Source: Sphingobacteriaceae bacterium (GTDB lineage Bacteria; Bacteroidota; Bacteroidia; UBA7662). From it: a stretch of 32,821 nt of DNA. The DNA lies in contig PNNG01000007.1 of assembly GCA_013824115.1 (NCBI GenBank), forward strand, positions 1 to 32,821, given 5' to 3'. The translations under genes were made by a program, and so were the position numbers. Below, one piece after another: positions 8,482 through 16,409 of this stretch. Every line of letters starts with the position of its first letter. The first letter of the stretch is position 1. Under the pieces are notes generated by a model. It saw only the letters and a list, made by a program, of their open reading frames with translations, was not told the DNA's origin and searched no databases.

Positions 8482-9462
8482 ATGAAAATCCGGACGACGC
8501 TATTTTTTAGCTTTTTGGTGGGTTTTGCCTGGGCACAACAACCGGTTGTTTTTAAAGGTCAAATCAACAACTTAAAGGCCGCTGAGACTATTTTTTTGGA
8601 ATTTGATGATGTTTTAAAACCATTGGAACTACAGCCAAATGGTGCCTTTGAGCTAATAGTCAATGTTCCTTCATTCCCCGCTACTTTTAACTTCTCAACG
8701 ATTTCCAAAAAAGGAAAAATCACACGCAAAACACCACTCATTTGGTTTGAAAGCGATAGTTTGTTTGTAAATGTAAACTGGTCGGATGGGGCGTTTGAAA
8801 TGGGAGGGAAATTGCCGTACCAAAGCCTTTCAGAAGAGTTGGAGGCATTAAAGGGGAAGGAACAAATGGACCAAGTGCTCAAATATGCCAAAGCCATTCC
8901 TGGATTATATTTCGCCAATGCGTTAAAAGAGAAAATGGCTATTGCCGATTTGGAGACATTTTTAACTGCCGTACCTACCGAGCTACGCGATATGGGCTAT
9001 GTGAAAGAGATGGAAAATTATTTACGCGCCCAAAAAATAGGTCCACTCAAAAAGGGTTCAAATGTGCAGGATTTTCAATTGCCCGATAGTGCTGGAAATC
9101 GGGTTTCGATTTTGCAAAATTCGGGAAGGAAACAGTTAGTGGCTTTGGTTTCAACGGGGTGTTATCATTCCTTGGGGAGTCTCGGCATGTTGCAACAGCT
9201 TGCCGAATCAAACGAAAAACAATACGAAATTATCACCATCTGGGACGATGGCAGCAAGGACATTTGGCTAAATGCACGAAAAGAGCAGAAAAGCAAAATC
9301 ACCTGGACCAACCTTTGGGATGAATACGGTTTTGCGACAACCTATTTTGGCATGCAGGTTTCGCCATCGTTTTATGTGATTGACGAAAATGGAATATTAC
9401 TCGAAGTGTTTAAAGGTTACAACGAAAAAATTGCATCAAAAATCAAACGAGCCCTCAAGTGA
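8482..9462 (+). CDS. Exported thioredoxin-fold protein (TlpA-like) lacking CxxC
   Basis: 326 residues from the ATG at 8482, chosen because it opens a clean signal peptide (MKIRTTLFFSFLVGFAWA, cleavage before QQ); the frame extends to an ATG at 8443 inside mazF. The N-terminal half (about 20-110) is a beta-rich region like the DUF4369-type domain common before TlpA domains in this phylum. The C-terminal half (about 185-326) has the thioredoxin layout: GSNVQDFQLPDSAGN, VALVSTGCYHSLGSLGML, YEIITIWDD, and the cis-Pro strand SPSFYVID followed by NGILLEVFKG. The usual WCxxC is replaced by STGCYHSLG with a single Cys. It may therefore act as a binding or chaperone-like protein instead of a dithiol oxidoreductase. 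Confidence 0.8.
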   Translation: MKIRTTLFFSFLVGFAWAQQPVVFKGQINNLKAAETIFLEFDDVLKPLELQPNGAFELIVNVPSFPATFNFSTISKKGKITRKTPLIWFESDSLFVNVNWSDGAFEMGGKLPYQSLSEELEALKGKEQMDQVLKYAKAIPGLYFANALKEKMAIADLETFLTAVPTELRDMGYVKEMENYLRAQKIGPLKKGSNVQDFQLPDSAGNRVSILQNSGRKQLVALVSTGCYHSLGSLGMLQQLAESNEKQYEIITIWDDGSKDIWLNARKEQKSKITWTNLWDEYGFATTYFGMQVSPSFYVIDENGILLEVFKGYNEKIASKIKRALK

Positions 9463-9480
9463 GGCTCAGAATTTTATTAG
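9449..9480 (+). terminator. Weak terminator-like hairpin after the thioredoxin-fold gene
   Basis: GAGC plus CTC pairs with GAG plus GCTC (9449-9467) around an AAGT loop with a one-base bulge, followed by AGAATTTTATT. It overlaps the stop codon of the gene. The stem is short and the T-run interrupted, so this is only a modest candidate. Confidence 0.35.
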
Positions 9481-9512
9481 CTAAAAGGCTTATTAAGGGT
9501 TGAAAGGAAAAA

Positions 9513-10052
9513 ATGAAATTGGAATTTGAAAAAGGATGGCTTTTGGCAGCCCTGATGGTGGGTGTTTATTTGTTGGTGTCGGCCTGCAAATCAACCAACC
9601 CGCCATTGCCCGTGGTGGAGCAAATTGATTTGAACCGCTACCAGGGCCGATGGTACGAAATCGCCAGTTTTCCGTTGCGGCCACAGAAAAATTGTACGGG
9701 CACCTATGCCGAATATACCCTCCAAGGCGAATACATCAGGGTATATAACCATTGCATCGACAGCACCAATGGCAAGGTAAAGGACATTACCGGCAAGGCC
9801 TGGCCCGAGAACGAAGGCGACAATGCCCGGCTGTTGGTACAGTTTTTTTGGCCTTTCAAAGCACCATATCATGTCATTGCGCTAGACACAGCCAACTACC
9901 AATATGCCATGGTGGGCACGCCTAACCGCAAATATCTATGGTTGCTGAGCCGTACTCCCCAAATGGATGCAGCCCTGCAAGAAAGCCTGGTTTCTTACGC
10001 AACAAGCTTGGGATTTGATACCCAAAGGTTGTTGTTTACGGTTCACCGTTGA
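9513..10052 (+). CDS. Lipocalin-family outer-membrane lipoprotein (Blc-like)
   Basis: A 179-residue protein with an N-terminal hydrophobic segment (about 8-24) ending in the lipobox-like VSAC, so it is a predicted lipoprotein with Cys25 as the lipidation site. The bacterial lipocalin signature follows: LNRYQGRWYEIASFP with the GxW motif, then NCTGTYAEYTL, GKVKDITGKAW, FFWPFKAPYHVIALD and YAMVGTPNRKYLWLLSRTP. These are the conserved barrel strands of the Blc group, which binds fatty acids or lysophospholipids at the outer membrane. It stands alone after the thioredoxin-fold gene, and its stop codon abuts the stop codon of the convergent ABC-F gene with no bases between them. Confidence 0.92.
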   Translation: MKLEFEKGWLLAALMVGVYLLVSACKSTNPPLPVVEQIDLNRYQGRWYEIASFPLRPQKNCTGTYAEYTLQGEYIRVYNHCIDSTNGKVKDITGKAWPENEGDNARLLVQFFWPFKAPYHVIALDTANYQYAMVGTPNRKYLWLLSRTPQMDAALQESLVSYATSLGFDTQRLLFTVHR

Positions 10053-11951
10053 TTACATGATTTCTGCTAACTCAAGCCAACGAAGTTCAGCCTCATCTAA
10101 TTGATCGCGTTTTTGTTGCAAGTTAAGGCCCCATTGTGCATACTCCTCAGCGGTGCCATTGCCGCTGCTGAGCTGCTCCTCTAGTTGGGTAATTTCGGCT
10201 TGTAGGCCCGCGATTTGCTTTTCGAGTTGCTCGTATTCGTGCTTTTCTTTGAAGCTGGGTTTGCGCTTAGCTTCAGCTGGTTTGACGGGTGCGGCCGCAA
10301 CGGAGGGCGCTTGGGCTTGCTGTTTGCTCTCGGCTTCCTGTTCTTTTTGACGACTTTTTTCAGATTTCAGCCATTCGCGGTAGTCGGTATAGTTCCCCGG
10401 AAAATCGCGCAAATGCCCTTCGCCTTCGAATACGAAAAGGTGGTCGACCAAGCGGTCCATGAAATAGCGGTCGTGTGAAACGAGTACCAAGCAACCCTGA
10501 AACTCGTCGAGGAATTCCTCAATCACGTTGAGGGTTTCGAGGTCGAGGTCGTTGGTAGGCTCGTCGAGGATGAGAAAATTAGGGCCAGTCATCAACACCA
10601 ATAGGAGCTGCAAACGCCGCTTTTCGCCACCGCTGAGCTTGCTCACCTGGTCGTGCTGCTGTTTAGGTGGGAATAAAAAGCGATTGAGGAAGTTGGAAGC
10701 ACTGAGTTCGCGGCCATCCGACATTTTGATGTACTCGGCACGGGCTTTTACTAACTCAATAACCGTTTGGCCCGGCTGGTACTGCAGTTCTTCCTGGGTG
10801 TAATAACCGATGACGGTATTTTCGCCTTTTTCCATGCCGCCGCCATCGGGACGAATCAAGCCGGCGAGCAGGTTCAGGAAAGTGCTTTTGCCTACTCCGT
10901 TTTTGCCTACAATGCCCACCCGGTCAAATCGGGTGAAGATGTAGCTGAAGTCGTCGAGGATTTTTTTATCGCCGTAGTTTTTACGCAGGTAGGCCAGCTC
11001 CAAGATTTTGCCACCCAAGCGTTTGCCAGTTACATCCAATTCTATTTTGCCCTGTTGGCTTGGGCCTTTGGCCTTGTCTTCGAGTTTGTAGAAGTTTTCG
11101 ATGCGTGCCTTCGATTTGGTGCCTCGCGCTTTGGGTTGGCGGCGCATCCATTCCAATTCTTTGCGCATGAGGTTGCGGGCCTTTTCGGCATCTACCATGG
11201 CAATTTCTTCGCGCACCGTTTTGTTCTCCAAAAAATCGGCATAGCTGCCTTGGTGGCGGTACATTTTGCCGCGGTTGAGCTCAAAAATCTCGTTGCAAAC
11301 GCGCTCTAGGAAGTAGCGGTCGTGCGTGATCATGAGCACCGTCATGCGGCGGGTGCTGAGGTAATGCTCGAGCCATTCAATCACTTCGAGGTCGAGGTGG
11401 TTGGTAGGCTCGTCCATGAGCAGCAGTTCGGGCCTGCTCACCAATGCTTGCGCAATGGCCACCCGCTTGCGCTGTCCGCCCGAAAGCGAGGCAACCGACT
11501 GACTCAAGTCGTGGATGCCCAGTTCGGTGAGGATTTGTTTTACTTCGAGTTCGTAGTCCCACAAATTTTGGGCATCTATTTCGAGGGTAAGATCATGCAT
11601 TTCTTGCAGCTCGGCGGCGTTGGGTTCGGCAAGCAGCGCCAGGCGGTTGTAGCGGCGTAACAGCTGCACTTCGGGGGCATCGCCGGCAAAAATCACTTCG
11701 CTTACACCCCCGTTTTCGCCCATGAGGGGTTCTTGCTCGAGGTAGGCCATGCGCACATCGTTTCGGATGCTGTAGTTGCCTTGGTCGTTGGTTTCTTTAC
11801 CTGCTAAAATGCGCATGAGGGTGGTTTTTCCGCAGCCGTTGTGACCTACGAGTGCCACTTTTTGACCGAGGTTAAGACCAAATGATAAATCTGTGAAGAG
11901 GGTACGTTCGCCAAAGCTCTTGCCCAGCTTTTCTACCGAAAGGATGTTCAT
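10053..11951 (-). CDS. uup: ABC-F ATPase, Uup type
   Basis: A soluble tandem-ATPase protein of the ABC-F family; members act on the ribosome or in replication-linked processes and are not transporters. The 632 residues contain two nucleotide-binding domains. The first has Walker A GHNGCGKTT (about 36-44), signature LSGGQRKRVAIAQAL and Walker B LLLMDEPTNHLD. The second has GKNGVGKST, LSGGEKRRLQLL and FLILDEPTNDLD. The inter-domain linker WMRRQPKARGTKSKAR resembles the Uup subgroup. The C-terminal tail (about 530-632) is Ala/Gln/Lys-rich followed by a coiled coil, again as in Uup. Start is the ATG 35 nt after alkC, suggesting co-transcription. The exact subfamily is less sure than the ABC-F call. 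Confidence 0.93.
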   Translation of the reverse strand: MNILSVEKLGKSFGERTLFTDLSFGLNLGQKVALVGHNGCGKTTLMRILAGKETNDQGNYSIRNDVRMAYLEQEPLMGENGGVSEVIFAGDAPEVQLLRRYNRLALLAEPNAAELQEMHDLTLEIDAQNLWDYELEVKQILTELGIHDLSQSVASLSGGQRKRVAIAQALVSRPELLLMDEPTNHLDLEVIEWLEHYLSTRRMTVLMITHDRYFLERVCNEIFELNRGKMYRHQGSYADFLENKTVREEIAMVDAEKARNLMRKELEWMRRQPKARGTKSKARIENFYKLEDKAKGPSQQGKIELDVTGKRLGGKILELAYLRKNYGDKKILDDFSYIFTRFDRVGIVGKNGVGKSTFLNLLAGLIRPDGGGMEKGENTVIGYYTQEELQYQPGQTVIELVKARAEYIKMSDGRELSASNFLNRFLFPPKQQHDQVSKLSGGEKRRLQLLLVLMTGPNFLILDEPTNDLDLETLNVIEEFLDEFQGCLVLVSHDRYFMDRLVDHLFVFEGEGHLRDFPGNYTDYREWLKSEKSRQKEQEAESKQQAQAPSVAAAPVKPAEAKRKPSFKEKHEYEQLEKQIAGLQAEITQLEEQLSSGNGTAEEYAQWGLNLQQKRDQLDEAELRWLELAEIM

Positions 11952-11986
11952 GCTGCGAAAATCCGCAATTTTTGCCGCATTGCAGC

Positions 11987-13069
11987 TTACAAAAGCACAA
12001 ACTCGTTACTAGCGGCTACTTTGCCGTTGATTTGCAATTCTAATAGATGCAAGCCGGGGTAGTGTTTTCGGGTGGTGAGGTCGGCAAAGACGTGGCTGCG
12101 GATGAGCTGCAGTGTTTCGCCAGGCTGCAGGTTTTTTTCGATTATCTGGAAGACCTTGGGTGAGCGCTGCCCATTGCTTTTTACAAAGTGGATGCGGTAT
12201 TCGAGGCGGTAGGCCTGGGCGGAAATGCCAAGGTGTTGCAGGCGGAGCTGGAGGGTCGCTTTGTCACTGATGTGTAATTTATCGGGACTGATTTCCCAAT
12301 GTTCGAGTTCAAATTGCGGGATTTCAAAGCCGAAAAGCTGGTGTGCCTCGGCCCGACCTTGTTTGAGCAAGCCGCGCAGGGCGTGTTTGAGCAGGGCGTC
12401 GGTGGCTGGGCTCGTTCCTTTCCAGCGCGCCGCCACCGCCAACAGCCAGTCGGGATGCGATTTCGAAATGTCGTTCAGGTGGTTGGCTACCGAGCGGCGC
12501 ACATATTCCGATGGGTCGTTTTTGAGTTTTTCGAGCACGGGGAGGGTCACCGTTGGGTCTTTTTTGAGCCAGGCAACATCTTGTCCCCAAGGCAAACGCG
12601 GCCGCAGCCCTTCGCTGGCCAGTCGGCGCACATGCTCGTTGGGGTGACTAGCCCATGTGAGGTGCTGTTGCAGCATGCGCTCGGGATAAAGCTGCAAAAA
12701 GGGACGGACGGCAAATTCGGCGCTGAAACTGCAGGTGAGTTGCTCCAAGGCCGGCAGTGAGCGATCGGGGTCGTGGGTGCCGTATACTTCCACAAAATCG
12801 GGGAAGAGCATGCCAGCCAGGCTGCGGAATTGGGGTGCCAGGTCTACCACCACGGGCAGTTGACGGGCATAATCGCCCGGCAAGCAGTTACCAAGCAATT
12901 GACTGAGGTGCCGCATGCGTTGTTTGAGCGATAAATCGGGCCAATGGGCAGGCAAGGCGGCATCTTGCCAGCTTTGTAAATTGAAATCGGGTTCGCGTGC
13001 AGCTGCTGCTTGTGCCAATGCGGCCACGAAGGTTGCATCAAAAGCGTCTTTGAGTACGTAATCGGCCAT
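11987..13069 (-). CDS. AlkC-type DNA glycosylase with C-terminal Ig-like domain
   Basis: Predicted base-excision-repair DNA glycosylase of the HEAT-like AlkC/AlkD superfamily, which removes N3-alkylated bases without base flipping. HEAT-like helices span about 1-250. The most telling segments are HPNEHVRRLASEGLRPRLPW (about 152-171) and YVRRSVANHLNDISKSHPDW, both typical of AlkC. Residues about 255-360 form a beta-rich module (KATLQLRLQHLG, YRLEYRIHFVK, HLLELQINGK), matching the Ig-like domain found at the C-terminus of many AlkC proteins. The ATG start lies directly after the T-run of the upstream gene's terminator hairpin, leaving no room for a separate promoter. A later start is conceivable but would cut the N-terminal helix. 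Confidence 0.88.
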   Translation of the reverse strand: MADYVLKDAFDATFVAALAQAAAAREPDFNLQSWQDAALPAHWPDLSLKQRMRHLSQLLGNCLPGDYARQLPVVVDLAPQFRSLAGMLFPDFVEVYGTHDPDRSLPALEQLTCSFSAEFAVRPFLQLYPERMLQQHLTWASHPNEHVRRLASEGLRPRLPWGQDVAWLKKDPTVTLPVLEKLKNDPSEYVRRSVANHLNDISKSHPDWLLAVAARWKGTSPATDALLKHALRGLLKQGRAEAHQLFGFEIPQFELEHWEISPDKLHISDKATLQLRLQHLGISAQAYRLEYRIHFVKSNGQRSPKVFQIIEKNLQPGETLQLIRSHVFADLTTRKHYPGLHLLELQINGKVAASNEFVLL

Positions 13070-13093
13070 AAAAAAAACCGCCCGAAGGCGGTT
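13070..13093 (-). terminator. UUCG-loop terminator ending directly at the alkC-type start codon
   Basis: On the minus strand a perfect 7-bp stem AACCGCC/GGCGGTT (13076-13082 with 13087-13093) closes a TTCG tetraloop with a C-G closing pair, an unusually stable hairpin. It is followed by a run of eight T (13077-13070) and immediately by the ATG of the glycosylase gene. It begins 18 nt after the stop of the T9SS protein gene, so it is its likely terminator. Confidence 0.88.
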
Positions 13094-13111
13094 CTAAGTT
13101 AGTGCTTTTGT

Positions 13112-14131
13112 TTAGCGTTTGATGATGCGCAGGCTTCCGGCCTGGCCTTCCATACGGATAAGGTAGGCGCCGGCAGGCAAATCACTCAAATCGAGGCTGC
13201 TGCGGCTTTCGGTGAGCAACTGCTGCTTTAACTTTTGACCTTGCATGTTGTACAAGCTGATGACCGCCTGCTGCTCGTTTTTGAGTTCCAGGTTCAACAT
13301 ATCGTTTGCCGGGTTGGGCCAAACGTTCATCAAGCTGCCCAGTTGGTTTTCATTCACCGAGCTGGAGCTGCCAAGGGGGGTAAGGCGGTAAAGGGTGCCA
13401 TTGGCTGGGGTTCCAAAAAGTGGCACCAAAGCCAATCCAAAGGTAGGATTGCCCACAACACCGCTTATTAAGTTGGCTACAACGCTGGCATTGCCATCGG
13501 TGAGTGCTGTGCCCACCAAGGGACCTGGATCGCCTTCAAAAAAGGTTGCCAAGTCGTTGATGGTATTGGGACCATAACGGTATTCAATGATATTGCTGCC
13601 TTCGTAAACCCATGCCTGAAAGCTAATGAACATGTTTAGTATGCCACCTGTATTGTTGTATTCGCCGTAAGATCCTACTTCCTTCCATTCAATTTTGAGG
13701 ATGCGGCTGCCTGCGGCTCCATCTACTTTGTAGGAAAGGGGCGAAAGCGAAATGGTAGAGTCGTAACCCCTGTCGATGAGGTCGGTTTCGAAAGGGGCCA
13801 TTACCCCAAAAATGGGATTGCCATTGCTCAAACCTATCAATGATCCGCCCAGGCCATCGAGCATCAAGGTATCGATTAGCTGACCTTGAATGCGCATTAC
13901 AAAAGGCATCGGGAAGGTGAAGATAGGGTCGTCCCAAGGCGTATTGTTGTTGATAGAGGTAGTGCCCGTCAAAGGGGTATACGCAGCGGTTTCGGCAGTA
14001 AAAGTGTAAGCCAAATTGCTGGTGTTTTCGGCTGATAGGAGCGATTTGAGTTTGGTCTTTTTGGGGCTGTTCTGTGCGCTCGCCGTGCCCAGTACGAATA
14101 ACGACAACAAGCCGATCAATACTTTTTTCAT
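13112..14131 (-). CDS. Secreted protein with T9SS type A sorting domain
   Basis: A 339-residue protein with a signal peptide (MKKVLIGLLSLFVLGTASA, then QN). The central part (about 40-260) is beta-rich, with the segments FTFPMPFVMRIQGQ, RILKIEWKEVGSYGEY, FISFQAWVYEGSNIIEYRYG and FGLALVPLFGTPANGTLYRL; I do not recognise a named fold. The last roughly 70 residues are a type A T9SS sorting domain (NVWPNPANDMLNLEL, ISLYNMQGQKL, LDLSDLPAGAYLIRM, RIIKR), so the protein should be delivered to the cell surface or medium. The neighbouring 380-residue gene shares the same sequence landmarks at lower identity, so the two look like diverged tandem paralogues. It is followed by the UUCG terminator. Confidence 0.88.
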   Translation of the reverse strand: MKKVLIGLLSLFVLGTASAQNSPKKTKLKSLLSAENTSNLAYTFTAETAAYTPLTGTTSINNNTPWDDPIFTFPMPFVMRIQGQLIDTLMLDGLGGSLIGLSNGNPIFGVMAPFETDLIDRGYDSTISLSPLSYKVDGAAGSRILKIEWKEVGSYGEYNNTGGILNMFISFQAWVYEGSNIIEYRYGPNTINDLATFFEGDPGPLVGTALTDGNASVVANLISGVVGNPTFGLALVPLFGTPANGTLYRLTPLGSSSSVNENQLGSLMNVWPNPANDMLNLELKNEQQAVISLYNMQGQKLKQQLLTESRSSLDLSDLPAGAYLIRMEGQAGSLRIIKR

Positions 14132-14196
14132 GATAGTGCAGGTTAGACCGCGAAAATAATGAAATAGTTGTTAACTCGACTTGTCGTCACGAAATG

Positions 14197-15339
14197 TCAA
14201 GGCTTCAATATGCGAACGCTGTTGCCGAAAAGTGGATCGGTTAGGATATACATGCCAGCTGCCAGTTGCTGCATATGAAAACCTGCGCGGGCTTGTTCTA
14301 GACTAAGCTTTCTTACCAGCTTGCCTTGACTATCGAATACATGAAGGGTATCGCTCCCAACCAAACCCGCCAGGTGGTGCATTCCGGTTTGTGCGTCGGT
14401 TCGCAATTCCATACCTGGAAGGTTGGTTACCGCATGTTTGCGTTCGGGCAGTACCAAATGTACGGGGCTCAACGAAAGCACGGTGCCATTTTCGGGGATG
14501 CCACACATGAGTTGACTGGCACAATACGTAGTGGGGTGCGATGCCAAGCCAGCAAAGTATTGCTGATGCATACCTTGTTCACAGCTTGCCCATATGCTAA
14601 TTTCAGGGTGCTCATCTCTACGGTTTACAGGCATTTTAACGTAGTGCAGACTTACTTTGCTGTCGAGTTCATGTAACCAGCTTTGTACTATGAGGGTGTC
14701 GGAGTAGTATTTCCGAACGGCTAGGAATTGAATTTTCATAATCCGTTCTCCTGTTTGCCCATCCAATTCATAGCTAATGGCTTCAAACTTAAATGGATCG
14801 TAATCATACAAACAGCCAGTTACTAATCCCTCAAAATTAAGCATGCTGATGTCCATGATTTCCGACTCCTTTGCATTGAGTAAGCTCAGCCTGAGATTGT
14901 CGTAGGTTTCAATATAGCCAATCTGCTGACCATAAACATAGAAAGGAAAGGGCATGGGCAAAGTGGCGGTCCATTCGGGATATTCAATATCCATAGGCCA
15001 TTTTTGAGCCCGTTGAAGCGGCTGCGACCCTTCTTTGCTGGTTTTTAGTTTGTAGTTGGCATGGTGTTGACATTGTTTGGCACAAGCAGCTGCTTGCTCT
15101 GCTTCACTTACACGATGCCGGTGTTGGTGGATACAATGGCTGTGGTCGTGGCACCAATGGGGTTCTGTTTGTATCCCTTTTTCATCGATGTGCCTTAAAT
15201 GACAGACACTGGTGCTGGTTTCTTCTTTGAGGATGAGCGGAATAGCGGTGTCTACAATTTTAATGTAGCGGATCGAGCTGTCGGTTTGTGCTGCAACCCA
15301 GCCTGGCAGGGCCAGCAGCACCAGAATCAAGTTTTTCAT
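14197..15339 (-). CDS. Secreted Cys/His-rich protein with T9SS-like tail
   Basis: A 380-residue protein with a signal peptide (first 18 residues, cleavage near VAA-QT). Residues 46-93 are strikingly metal-ligand rich: five Cys (46, 63, 69, 86, 90) and eleven His, including the run CHDHSHCIHQHRHR. The remainder (about 110-300) follows the same landmarks as the neighbouring T9SS protein: LPMPFPFYVYGQQIGY, RIMKIQFLAVRKYYSD, and GIPENGTVLSLSP. The end (LHVFDSQGKLVRKLS ... LAAGMYILTD ... RILKP) resembles a type A T9SS sorting domain. The start overlaps the preceding stop by 4 nt, implying translational coupling. The function is unknown; metal binding is inferred only from composition. Confidence 0.82.
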   Translation of the reverse strand: MKNLILVLLALPGWVAAQTDSSIRYIKIVDTAIPLILKEETSTSVCHLRHIDEKGIQTEPHWCHDHSHCIHQHRHRVSEAEQAAACAKQCQHHANYKLKTSKEGSQPLQRAQKWPMDIEYPEWTATLPMPFPFYVYGQQIGYIETYDNLRLSLLNAKESEIMDISMLNFEGLVTGCLYDYDPFKFEAISYELDGQTGERIMKIQFLAVRKYYSDTLIVQSWLHELDSKVSLHYVKMPVNRRDEHPEISIWASCEQGMHQQYFAGLASHPTTYCASQLMCGIPENGTVLSLSPVHLVLPERKHAVTNLPGMELRTDAQTGMHHLAGLVGSDTLHVFDSQGKLVRKLSLEQARAGFHMQQLAAGMYILTDPLFGNSVRILKP

Positions 15340-15830
15340 GGCGCATTTTTTAAAAGGTGAAAATGAGTTGGGTGGATGCTTTCTTTGGAAATGAGCGGCC
15401 TTTCATCTAAAACACTGCTTGTTTGTATAGGTAGGGCACCCGGATCGACACTCAGCCACGAACAATGTGTGTACGCATGTTCAATGGGCGTGTGACCGCA
15501 GGGATAGGTTTGGTAGCATTGCCAGGCATGTCGGGCGTTTAAATCGTGCTGACAGATGCCGTTTTCTATGTGTTTGGTAGTGAAAACGACCATTTGATGG
15601 CGATGATCACCGGATTCGGAGGGCACCCAATGAATGCAACCTCTGCCGAGACTATCCTGCAATACGCAGTCGCGTTGGGGCGCCCAATCAATTTCACAGG
15701 CATGAAAGATGCGCTTGAAATGCCGGAATTCTGTTTGCAGATCTAGGATTTCGAACCGAGGCATTTGCTGGGCGAAACTGCTGGAAGCGTGAAGCATCAT
15801 GGCAACGACGAAAGGAAATACGATTTTCAT
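15336..15830 (-). CDS. Small exported Cys/His-rich protein, unknown
   Basis: A 164-residue protein with an N-terminal signal peptide (about 1-20, ending SSSFA before QQ). The mature part has seven Cys (45, 55, 65, 93, 105, 111, 123), the first three spaced exactly ten residues apart, and about fourteen His spread over the chain. Seven is an odd number, so not all can be in intrachain disulfides; metal binding or intermolecular bonding is possible. No T9SS tail, lipobox or membrane segment is visible, so it may be periplasmic. It overlaps the next gene (380 residues) by 4 nt and starts 11 nt after the stop of the 137-residue gene, forming a tight three-gene unit. I do not recognise the family. 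Confidence 0.75.
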   Translation of the reverse strand: MKIVFPFVVAMMLHASSSFAQQMPRFEILDLQTEFRHFKRIFHACEIDWAPQRDCVLQDSLGRGCIHWVPSESGDHRHQMVVFTTKHIENGICQHDLNARHAWQCYQTYPCGHTPIEHAYTHCSWLSVDPGALPIQTSSVLDERPLISKESIHPTHFHLLKNAP

Positions 15831-15841
15831 GGCATGCTACT

Positions 15842-16255
15842 TTAAAAGTTGATTTGCTGCGGATGGGGCATTAATAATGTCGGGGCTTCCAGGCCGCAGA
15901 GCTGGTAAACCGATTGTGCTCTTTTTACAGCTCTGATAAGGGCATCATGAAAGTAGCCTGCATGAACTGTGGGGTATTGGCAAGCTATATTTGGCTCGAA
16001 ATGCAGGCTATTGTATTGTGCGGGAATGCCATGGCTGAGCACGTATATCGAGGAAAACTCCATCCAACAATTAAGTCTTAGTGAAATTCGAAGCAAGGGT
16101 ACAATTTCCAAGGTAGTTGATGCAAGCAATGGCATGGGCAAAGCAGGCATGGCTTGCACAGGCCCAGCTACTTCTGCAGTAGCCACTTTGGAGGCTGATT
16201 GACCATTGGCCATACCCACGTGGAACATGAACATTAGTAATAGGCTGTTTTTCAT
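15842..16255 (-). CDS. Small exported protein, unknown, first gene of secreted operon
   Basis: A 137-residue protein opening with a hydrophobic signal-like segment (MKNSLLLMFMFHVGMANG, then QS). The mature region begins with an Ala/Pro/Met-rich stretch (VQAMPALPMPLLAS) followed by a mixed region with three Cys and several His near the end (GYFHDALIRAVKRAQSV, MPHPQQ). There is no recognisable domain and no T9SS tail. Its reality is supported by the signal peptide and by its close packing, 11 nt ahead of another exported small gene that in turn overlaps the 380-residue gene. No clear TAnnTTTG promoter box is visible upstream; the divergent neighbour is menA. Confidence 0.6.
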   Translation of the reverse strand: MKNSLLLMFMFHVGMANGQSASKVATAEVAGPVQAMPALPMPLLASTTLEIVPLLRISLRLNCWMEFSSIYVLSHGIPAQYNSLHFEPNIACQYPTVHAGYFHDALIRAVKRAQSVYQLCGLEAPTLLMPHPQQINF

Positions 16256-16409
16256 GGCAGTGGCATTTATTTGAAAGCAATTTACCCTGGCATCATTCGC
16301 CTTTGGTCACAGCTTTGTCGGCATATGCTCAATGCCGATTTTCTGACATTCTGATGGCAATGGGCCTTGGGGCTGCGACTGTTGGCTTTTTGCCGAAATT
16401 GCAGCCCGT

